Of a stretch of 64,000 nucleotides of DNA, positions 9,191-16,650 are shown piece by piece (positions within the stretch are counted from its first letter, which is position 1; each line of letters opens with the position of its first letter). The DNA lies in the NCBI GenBank assembly GCA_015056725.1, contig SVFS01000003.1, positions 1-64,000 on the forward strand, written 5' to 3'. The position numbers and the translations under genes are program-made. This DNA comes from Lachnospiraceae bacterium (GTDB lineage Bacteria > Bacillota > Clostridia > Lachnospirales > Lachnospiraceae). The notes beneath the pieces are model-generated. The model was not told where the DNA came from, ran no database searches, and worked only from the letters and a program-made list of their open reading frames with translations.

Positions 9191-10540
9191 TTAAAATGTC
9201 AAAAATGCAGGCAACATTATCATTACCATTACTAAGCAAAGCATCAGCATCATTGGCAAAAGCAGTTTCGTTCCGGCTTCTTCACCTTTTTTGCGTACAT
9301 AATTTTTTCTCTCAGCAAAAGCTATTCTGCTCTCTTCTCTAAGTAAAACACTTAAACCCGTACTTCCTTTTCTGAGATTTTGTATCAATAAATTTGAAAA
9401 TTTCAAATAAATCTGTACATTACATCGTTTGCCAAATCGATCATATGCTGCGGCTTCAGATATTCCGCTTTTCATCTCTTGAAGTGTAATCCACATTTCT
9501 TCATATACATATCTTGTTTGTGTCGATTTCTTTTTTTCATAATCTGTTACAATCTTTTCCCAGGAATGTCTTATTGACATACCTGCTCCCATATAGAGTG
9601 ATAATTTATTTACCATTTCTGGATAATCCAGTATCATCTGCCCTTCTCTTTCAGTAAGGCGTTTTTCCAAATCCTGATCTTTTAAGAAATACAATGCAAT
9701 GGCTATCATAAACGTAACAACAAATACAATAACCCACGTTTTGTCTTTTTTGACTGACCACTCTAAATGCATTCCATTTAATGTATTCGGAAGACAAAAA
9801 CTTACATCATACTTGGTATCTTCTTCCGATATCTGCAGCAATTCTTTTATTTCTCTTTGAAACAGCTCCTCTTCTGACAGTTCTTCCAAATAGAGATATA
9901 TCGGAATACAAAATTCCTGTCGGTACTCGTAATAAGTCAATATTGCTTTTATTTCTGTATATTGACCATTCTTCAGATTATCCTTTCTTAGCATTCCCTC
10001 CGAATCAATTAAATGATAATCACTGCACTCCCATGCAATGGAAAAGGGATATCCTTCTATCGTTTTTACTAGCTCCAAATCTTTGGTAATATGATTAAAA
10101 CTTGCATTTTCTCCCAAAACCGTTTTCTCTAATTGCGGCTTCATCTCTTCCCAAAGCTTATCCAGCTGCGTTGTCGTATACTGCCTTTCTTTTACTGACA
10201 AAGCAATTTCTTTCACATCTCCGTTATAATTTACCTGTGCTTCTATTTCTTGTGTCCCTTTTAGATAGTCATTCCTGACAACCTGATTATCTATAATAGG
10301 CGATTGCACTTTCGAAGATATTAACAAAAGGCCTGTTAACAAAATCCCCGCCATCAGCACAAGCAATGTCATTCGTATTTTAACGATATAATATTTTTTT
10401 AATTCCTTTTCGCATGCTCCCGGATATAGATGAAAAATCACCTTCTTCACTCGTTCTGAAATTCTTTTTTTATTATTTGATTTTAGAAAGTAGTGACTAT
10501 ATATCCATTCTGCCACCTTATATGTAAAATCCTTTTTCAT
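9191..10540 (-). CDS. TadC-like type II secretion system F family protein with large insert
   Basis: C-terminal YPEMVNKLSLYMGAGMSIRHSWEKIV...LLLPMMLMLCLVMVMIMLPAFLTF; located after TadB. Confidence 0.8.
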   Translation of the reverse strand: MKKDFTYKVAEWIYSHYFLKSNNKKRISERVKKVIFHLYPGACEKELKKYYIVKIRMTLLVLMAGILLTGLLLISSKVQSPIIDNQVVRNDYLKGTQEIEAQVNYNGDVKEIALSVKERQYTTTQLDKLWEEMKPQLEKTVLGENASFNHITKDLELVKTIEGYPFSIAWECSDYHLIDSEGMLRKDNLKNGQYTEIKAILTYYEYRQEFCIPIYLYLEELSEEELFQREIKELLQISEEDTKYDVSFCLPNTLNGMHLEWSVKKDKTWVIVFVVTFMIAIALYFLKDQDLEKRLTEREGQMILDYPEMVNKLSLYMGAGMSIRHSWEKIVTDYEKKKSTQTRYVYEEMWITLQEMKSGISEAAAYDRFGKRCNVQIYLKFSNLLIQNLRKGSTGLSVLLREESRIAFAERKNYVRKKGEEAGTKLLLPMMLMLCLVMVMIMLPAFLTF

Positions 10541-10662
10541 AATCCAACCATTTGTTACTTTCTTTTTTCATCTTTTTCTTAATCTTCAAATCGTCCATTT
10601 TCCAATCTATTACCTGAATGCTCTGCAATATAAACAGATTATGAAAAAGGAATTCTACCTCG

Positions 10663-11445
10663 CTATATTTGTATTTCTACCAATTTCTGTCCCCAAAAGT
10701 ATGCCGTAAAATATAGTATCAGACACACTGTCATAACACCGACACCAAAGGTCGAGTGATAAAGCACATCAAAATATCCTTCAGAGACAAGCATAATGTA
10801 TAGTACAATTGCAAAGGGAATGACATTCATTACTTTTTGTTCCAATTGTTTTTCCGCCAATACAACCTGAATTTCCCTGTTCACTTCTATCTTCTCTCCA
10901 ATTACATTTGCGGTTTCTCCGATAATCTCCGTCAGATTTCCTCCCATTTTCTTTGCAATTCCGAAAACATCCGCAAATTCTTGTATTTCTTCTACCTGTG
11001 TTTGCTCTGCATAATGCTTTAATAGCACTTCCAGACTTACATTATTTGATATCCCTTGTACAATCATATAAAGCGCCTTATAAATTTCTGCCTCTTTCCC
11101 ATATAACTGCTGCATTTCATGAACACTTTCCCGAAAAGCATTTTCTACAGAATATCCTGCACGTAAATTTGCCGAAATTCCCATAATAGCATCTTTAAAC
11201 TGATTTCTAATCTGTTCCTGTTTTCTTCTTTTCTGTTTCTTTATTTTTTGCTTTGCAATCATTAATCCTATTGGAAAAAGAAAAACCGCAACCCAAAGTG
11301 TCTGATAAAAGAAATAGGCAAAAAACAAAAGCAACAACACTATTTCCACTATCAAAAATAATGTTTCCTTTTCATTTAAAACATTTCCCTCTTCAAACAA
11401 TTTCTTACAGGAGTTTAATGCCTGCCGCCTGCAGCTTCGTCTCAT
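10663..11445 (-). CDS. TadB-like type II secretion system F family protein
   Basis: FKDAIMGISANLRAGYSVENAFRESVHEM...EFADVFGIAKKMGGNLTEIIGETANVI. Confidence 0.87.
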   Translation of the reverse strand: MRRSCRRQALNSCKKLFEEGNVLNEKETLFLIVEIVLLLLFFAYFFYQTLWVAVFLFPIGLMIAKQKIKKQKRRKQEQIRNQFKDAIMGISANLRAGYSVENAFRESVHEMQQLYGKEAEIYKALYMIVQGISNNVSLEVLLKHYAEQTQVEEIQEFADVFGIAKKMGGNLTEIIGETANVIGEKIEVNREIQVVLAEKQLEQKVMNVIPFAIVLYIMLVSEGYFDVLYHSTFGVGVMTVCLILYFTAYFWGQKLVEIQI

Positions 11446-12622
11446 TCTCCAGTTCTCCTTTTCGAATCAATTTCTCAACCGTATAATCATACTCCGCAAT
11501 AGAGTTCAAACGGATTTTTCCATCCCGGTAATCACATACTTCAACAATTTGCAAAACCTTTCTGCTTTTGTCTTTCAGTCTCCCAAGATGAATAATAATA
11601 TCTACAGCGGATGCAATTTGTTGACGAATCGCCGCTACCGGCAAATCCATCCCCATGAGTACCATTGTCTCCATTCGAGACAGCATATCTTCTGCGCTAT
11701 TTGAATGCCCTGTACTTAACGAACCATCATGGCCGGTATTCATTGCCTGCAGTAAGTCAATGGCTTCTGCTCCTCGAACCTCTCCCACTACAATCCGATC
11801 CGGTCTCATTCGTAATGCCGATTTAATCAAATCGCGTATTGTTATTGCCAGACATCCTTCGGTATTTGCATTTCTCGTTTCAAGCCGAACAAGATTTTCA
11901 ATTCCCATTAGTTGTAATTCGGCGCTATCTTCAATCGTAATAACACGTTGATCGCTAGGAATATAGTTAGATAATGCATTGAGAAACGTTGTTTTGCCGG
12001 AACCGGTTCCTCCGCTAATGAGAATGTTATATCCTGCCCGTACAAGCTTTTTTAGAAGCTGCGCCATCTCTTCATCAATTGCCCCTAATTCAATTAATCG
12101 TTTCATATCAATCGGTTTATCCGGGAATCGGCGTATTGTTACAATCGGCCCATTCAGTGCAATGGGCTTTAATACTACGTTTACACGAGAGCCATTTTGT
12201 AATCGTGCATCTACAATAGGAGAAGCTTCATTTACAACTCTGTTACATGCCGACACAATTTGTTGAATAATATCGTTTAATTTTTCTTCCGATTCAAAGG
12301 AATTATCCCATTTGGTAAGTTCTCCTTCCCGTTCTAAAAAGATATGCTCCGTTCCGTTTATCATAATCTCCGTAATTTGAGGGTCTTCAATTAATTCCTG
12401 TAAAACATCCAGTTGCCTTAATGCCCTGAACACTTCTTTACGAAGCTTCGTCCTATCCTCTAATGAAATTTTGCGACTTAACGAAAATTTTTGTATTTCT
12501 TTGTCAATTAGCTCCAACAGCTCTTGCTCTTCCAACTCTTTTGTAAAATCAATCTCTTCTATAAGTGCCTGACGTATCTCATTTTTTAACATTGCATACT
12601 TCTGTTTTCCGTCCCTTATCAT
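11405..12622 (-). CDS. CpaF/TadA family secretion ATPase
   Basis: GGTGSGKTTFLNALSNYIP Walker A; RIVVGEVRGAEAIDLLQAMNTGHDGSLSTGHSNS. Confidence 0.95.
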   Translation of the reverse strand: MIRDGKQKYAMLKNEIRQALIEEIDFTKELEEQELLELIDKEIQKFSLSRKISLEDRTKLRKEVFRALRQLDVLQELIEDPQITEIMINGTEHIFLEREGELTKWDNSFESEEKLNDIIQQIVSACNRVVNEASPIVDARLQNGSRVNVVLKPIALNGPIVTIRRFPDKPIDMKRLIELGAIDEEMAQLLKKLVRAGYNILISGGTGSGKTTFLNALSNYIPSDQRVITIEDSAELQLMGIENLVRLETRNANTEGCLAITIRDLIKSALRMRPDRIVVGEVRGAEAIDLLQAMNTGHDGSLSTGHSNSAEDMLSRMETMVLMGMDLPVAAIRQQIASAVDIIIHLGRLKDKSRKVLQIVEVCDYRDGKIRLNSIAEYDYTVEKLIRKGELENETKLQAAGIKLL

Positions 12623-13623
12623 GCAATAACCTCGCCTTCCATAAGCATTTTTTTAGCATATAAAGCGAGTTCACAACGGTTCAACCTCTCCAGTTCTGTT
12701 GGAAGACACTTAAAAATCGGTAGCTCATATTTGGCTGTTTTAGCTATAATATCTTCATAATTGTCACGCTTTAAAAGCAATTCATATTGTGCAAGCTTTG
12801 CTTTTGCCATCCTCTCATCCTTTATAATTGTGTAAATCCTGTCACATCTTTCCAGTATTTGAAAAAGTCCTCTTACCTGCTCACTGAGATCCAATAGCAG
12901 TACATCATATCCTCCCACTTTCCCAATCAGTTCCAATACACTTATCCATTCCATACCCTGAAACGTTTCATAATCCTCATATGAAACAGCCGGCGGAATA
13001 ATATGCAATCCACTCAGCTCCTGTATCATTCCTTCTAATTTGTATAGAATTTTTTCTTTATCGCATTTGTAATAGTAAAGTAAATCTGTCAGATTTCCTG
13101 AAAATCTTCTTCCCATCAAATGTTCCAATCCTGAAAAACATTCAAAATTTATATACAGCACTTTCTTCTTCTCTGCTAAAACTTGTCCCATAGTAAGTGC
13201 TAATGTTGTTTGTAAAGCTCTATGTATGGGTGAATAAATCCCTATTATTTTCACCTGTTTTTCATTTTCCATATGAATGGGTGCAACCTTTTCTCCTTCG
13301 GAATAAGCCTGCATAACTGCTCTGTACAAGCTGTCTGCTGCCTGATACTTACAAATACATGTTACAGACTCCTTGGCTGTCATCCGCTTCTCTGTAAGGA
13401 GAATTATCTTACTGCCCGTATCCTTTACCCATTCTGTTTCAAACATTTTTTCCGTTATCAGCAACAGCTCTATTTTGTTATCTTTTAGAAAGCTCCTTAA
13501 CTTGTCCTTATCTGTAAATCCATATACCTGAAAAGGTAATTCCTTTCGCCTTTGAAACAATGTTACCAAGCTGTTAACATATTCCTGAAATTCATCACAT
13601 ATTACTAAAATTGGTATATTCAT
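12619..13623 (-). CDS. TadZ/CpaE-like pilus assembly protein (degenerate P-loop)
   Basis: IIGIYSPIHRALQTTLALTMGQVLAEKKKVLYINFECFSGLEHL; position before TadA. Confidence 0.8.
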   Translation of the reverse strand: MNIPILVICDEFQEYVNSLVTLFQRRKELPFQVYGFTDKDKLRSFLKDNKIELLLITEKMFETEWVKDTGSKIILLTEKRMTAKESVTCICKYQAADSLYRAVMQAYSEGEKVAPIHMENEKQVKIIGIYSPIHRALQTTLALTMGQVLAEKKKVLYINFECFSGLEHLMGRRFSGNLTDLLYYYKCDKEKILYKLEGMIQELSGLHIIPPAVSYEDYETFQGMEWISVLELIGKVGGYDVLLLDLSEQVRGLFQILERCDRIYTIIKDERMAKAKLAQYELLLKRDNYEDIIAKTAKYELPIFKCLPTELERLNRCELALYAKKMLMEGEVIA

Positions 13624-13631
13624 TCTTCCTC

Positions 13632-14090
13632 CTATTTCATCATTTCAAATATCACAACAATTGCATGAGTACACGCAACCGGAATCGCAAAGTGTATTCC
13701 AGTCAGCCAATCTTTTTTTAGAATAAGCACTCTTATCACATTTCGAAGACTTCCATATAATGCCGCCAAGACAAGCGAACCAACTAAAATTATTAAGGAT
13801 TTTTTGATTGGCAGATATAACCCAATCATAAGAAAGAGCTTACAATCCCCTGCTCCAAGAGCTCTTATTTTATAAAGAGCAAATAGAATTATAAATAAAA
13901 TGATAAATGTTCCCAGCTGTTCCAGAATTAGAAATATAATCTCCGAAACAGTAGTTTTTTCTCTTAGTGACATTCCAAACAGTATGACAGCAATCAGCAT
14001 CCCTGCACCAATTAATGCGTTTCTAATTTTTGCTGTCCGATAATCCTGTAATGCTGCCACCAGTGAAAATATTAGTGATACAACACTCAG
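13632..14090 (-). CDS. A24 family prepilin peptidase (first of two), probable CTG start
   Basis: LGAGDCKLFLMIGLYLP; AALQDYRTAKIRN; ORF-track start (GTG, 14060) omits the first TM, frame is open upstream to an RBS-linked CTG at 14090. Confidence 0.78.
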   Translation of the reverse strand: MSVVSLIFSLVAALQDYRTAKIRNALIGAGMLIAVILFGMSLREKTTVSEIIFLILEQLGTFIILFIILFALYKIRALGAGDCKLFLMIGLYLPIKKSLIILVGSLVLAALYGSLRNVIRVLILKKDWLTGIHFAIPVACTHAIVVIFEMMK

Positions 14091-14208
14091 AAATAACCAC
14101 CTCTGTTCTTATTCATTTGTAAGTTGTTTGGATATTGGTAAAACGTTTACCTTGAAAAAGATTGTCGCGACAGAAACCTCGAACCGAGTGTCGCTTGAAG
14201 TAATTTGG

Positions 14209-14237
14209 ATTATAGGAGTATTTTCTTCTCCTGTCTA
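14209..14237 (-). promoter_or_regulatory. Putative sigma-A promoter of the Tad operon
   Basis: Minus strand TAGACA, 17-nt spacer, TATAAT. Confidence 0.7.
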
Positions 14238-14248
14238 TACCTTTTCTC

Positions 14249-14272
14249 AAAAAAAATAATCTTTGTAAGATT
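14249..14272 (-). terminator. Terminator after bofA-like gene
   Basis: Minus strand AATCTT-ACA-AAGATT followed by TATTTTTTTT; short stem. Confidence 0.55.
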
Positions 14273-14273
14273 T

Positions 14274-14540
14274 TCACACAAGTGATAAGAAATGTACTGC
14301 ATAAAGCAAGAAAACCCCAGGAAATCCAAGCAATCCGCTTGTCAATATTGTAAGTGGATTAATTGCTATAATAGTAGAAATACCATTTTGTCCTAAAATA
14401 AAATTCACAAGATAAATACTGATTCCACCTAGTACCATCCGCACCAATACACGCAAAAGAAGTTTTGCCTTGTATTTCAGCAAGCTTATCAGAATGACTA
14501 CACTTGTAACAATTCCAATTATCAATCCTTCATTTCCCAT
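14274..14540 (-). CDS. bofA: Pro-sigmaK processing inhibitor BofA family protein
   Basis: 88 aa; VLGGISIYLVNFILGQNGISTIIAINPLTILTSGLLGFPGVFLLYAV. Confidence 0.85.
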   Translation of the reverse strand: MGNEGLIIGIVTSVVILISLLKYKAKLLLRVLVRMVLGGISIYLVNFILGQNGISTIIAINPLTILTSGLLGFPGVFLLYAVHFLSLV

Positions 14541-14706
14541 CGCATCTCCATTCGGAACACATCAATCCTTGTCCAAGACCGGCACTTCTTATTGATACAT
14601 CTTATGACCTTTTAGAATTACTTATTACTGAATTTAATGTATAATCCATATTTTTCCTGCCTATACTTTATAAAGAATTTTTACGCGAAACCAGAAAGGA
14701 TAGAGT

Positions 14707-15039
14707 ATGAAATATTTCTTTAGTCATTCTACATATGATGCCAGTCTAAATACCTTATCTGCTCCCATTTCTTCAAAAGAACAGCTCATGCAAGACTTGC
14801 AAAAGACACGTATTGAACTCGAAATTGCATATTCCGGCTTTGATAATGTTACAGACCCCGCGCTTATCGACTGCTATATCTATAAGCTGAATGCTGTCAT
14901 GAAACGTTACCAATATCTCATGGAAAAAGCAGCAGAACAAAGTCTGCTGCCTGAAAAGTCTCCTTATAATTCTTATGCTAAAAAACCTCTGTTAGAACTT
15001 CCTGTAGAAAAACTATCTACCATGGAATTTTTACCATAG
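14707..15039 (+). CDS. DUF2508 (YaaL-like) family protein
   Basis: KEQLMQDLQKTRIELEIAYSGFDNVTDPALIDCYIYKLNAVMKRYQYLM. Confidence 0.75.
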   Translation: MKYFFSHSTYDASLNTLSAPISSKEQLMQDLQKTRIELEIAYSGFDNVTDPALIDCYIYKLNAVMKRYQYLMEKAAEQSLLPEKSPYNSYAKKPLLELPVEKLSTMEFLP

Positions 15040-15449
15040 GTGTAACCTGCATATACGACCTGCGTATTTACCATAACGCTTTCCCAGTTTCCCGTCTTTT
15101 CCAATTGGATATACGCATCTCGGAGTCTGCCTAGTATTTTTTCCGGATCTTCTAAATATGCAGTATCAAAGTAAGTAATTGCCTGTGCCAGTATGCGGTG
15201 AATGTATACATATAACTTCATCAATGCCGGTGCAGGCTCATACTTTGTATTCAAAGATGCCTGCAATTGCCTTATTGTATCCTGCGCTCTATGAATTGCA
15301 TGAGAAAATTCTTTCCTGTCCTTCTTGTTATACGCATCCTTTGCATCTTCCAGATATATCAGTGCAATCTCATACAAAATTGTAATCATGGATATTGGAT
15401 TTGCCTGAGATACTCTCAATGTAAATTCCTTCTTCATGCTGTCTGTCAT
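14973..15449 (-). CDS. fliS: Flagellar protein FliS-like chaperone
   Basis: MLYEIALIYLEDAK-type helix pattern (MITILYEIALIYLEDAKDAYNKKDRKEFSHAIHRAQDTIRQLQASL); directly downstream of flagellin. Confidence 0.75.
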   Translation of the reverse strand: MTDSMKKEFTLRVSQANPISMITILYEIALIYLEDAKDAYNKKDRKEFSHAIHRAQDTIRQLQASLNTKYEPAPALMKLYVYIHRILAQAITYFDTAYLEDPEKILGRLRDAYIQLEKTGNWESVMVNTQVVYAGYTYGKNSMVDSFSTGSSNRGFLA

Positions 15450-15467
15450 ATGCTATCCCTCTGTCAT

Positions 15468-16577
15468 TTACTGTAATAACTGAAGCACCTGTGATGGTCT
15501 TTCATTTGCCTGTGCAAGCACAGATGTACTTGCCTGAGTAAGAATCTGATTTGTTGAATAGTTTGTATACTCTTCAGACATATCTACGTCCGTTATTCCC
15601 GAAAATGCTTCTGTCATATTTTCTGTTGTTACATCCACAGAGGAAATCGTTGCTTCCAAACGGTTCTGGTATGAGCCAATACGGCTTCGTACGGAAGATA
15701 ACTTCGCAAGTGCTCCGCCCACTTCATCAATTGACGCCAATGCCTTATCTTTTGTCAGTACATCTGTACTTTCAATACCGAGAGCCTTAATTCCTACATC
15801 AGGAATACGGACATCTAATACCTGTCCTTCATTTGCGCCTACCTGTAAGGTCATAGCTCCAAGTCCTGTAACATCTACTTCTACTGCTTCCGCAGTTAAA
15901 TCATTCTTAATTTCCAAGCTCAGTTCAAAACCCTTATCTCCTGATAATGTCACCACATTTCCCTGTACTTTGGAAACCTCTAAACCGGAGGTTTTGCCTG
16001 TTGTCTCCTTTATTTCAATTTCTTCTATCGGAGTTGAAATATTTCCATCATCATCCAGTTCCAATAAATCAAATTCAAATGTGTATTTACCGATTTCTAC
16101 TCTGTCAGAATAATCAAAAACTTTTACATCGATATTATCTGTATATCCTTTTAAATCAAACGTGCCATCCAAAAGAGACTGTCCATTAAATTCTGTTGAC
16201 TCTGAAACTCTTTGAATCTCTTCCTTAAGCTGTACCACTTCATCATTGATATTTGAACGGTCATTGTCGGACAATGTACCATTAGAGGCTTTAATAGCAA
16301 GTTCATTTAATCTTTGGAGCATGCTCTGGATTTCAGACAATGCACCATCCGCTGTTTCAATAATATTTACACCATCACTTGCATTATCATTTGCCTGCAT
16401 TAATCCATCAATCTGGGCTTTCATTTTTCTGGAAAGAGCATAACCGGAAGGATTGTCTTTCGCTCTGTTAATTTTTAATCCTGTACTTAATCTTTCTGTG
16501 GATTTGGAAACAGAATCATCATTACGGTTCAGGGCGTTAACCGCTACCATTGCTGTTGCATTATAATTTATTCTCAT
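15468..16577 (-). CDS. Flagellin
   Basis: Conserved N-terminus (STERLSTGLKINRAKDNPSGYALSRKMKAQI...) and C-terminus (SRIGSYQNRLEATISSVDVTTENMTEAFSGITDVDMSEEYTNYSTNQILTQASTSVLAQAN). Confidence 0.97.
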   Translation of the reverse strand: MRINYNATAMVAVNALNRNDDSVSKSTERLSTGLKINRAKDNPSGYALSRKMKAQIDGLMQANDNASDGVNIIETADGALSEIQSMLQRLNELAIKASNGTLSDNDRSNINDEVVQLKEEIQRVSESTEFNGQSLLDGTFDLKGYTDNIDVKVFDYSDRVEIGKYTFEFDLLELDDDGNISTPIEEIEIKETTGKTSGLEVSKVQGNVVTLSGDKGFELSLEIKNDLTAEAVEVDVTGLGAMTLQVGANEGQVLDVRIPDVGIKALGIESTDVLTKDKALASIDEVGGALAKLSSVRSRIGSYQNRLEATISSVDVTTENMTEAFSGITDVDMSEEYTNYSTNQILTQASTSVLAQANERPSQVLQLLQ

Positions 16578-16650
16578 ATATGTCCCTTTCTCTTTCTGTC
16601 ATGTTATTAGTCACATTCACAAATCCATTTGTAAAGTATTAAGCTCCGTC

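Noticed and set aside
14090-14202. c-di-GMP (GEMM) riboswitch in the Tad leader
   Set aside because: Expected conserved core could not be found by eye; kept only as an unassigned structured leader.
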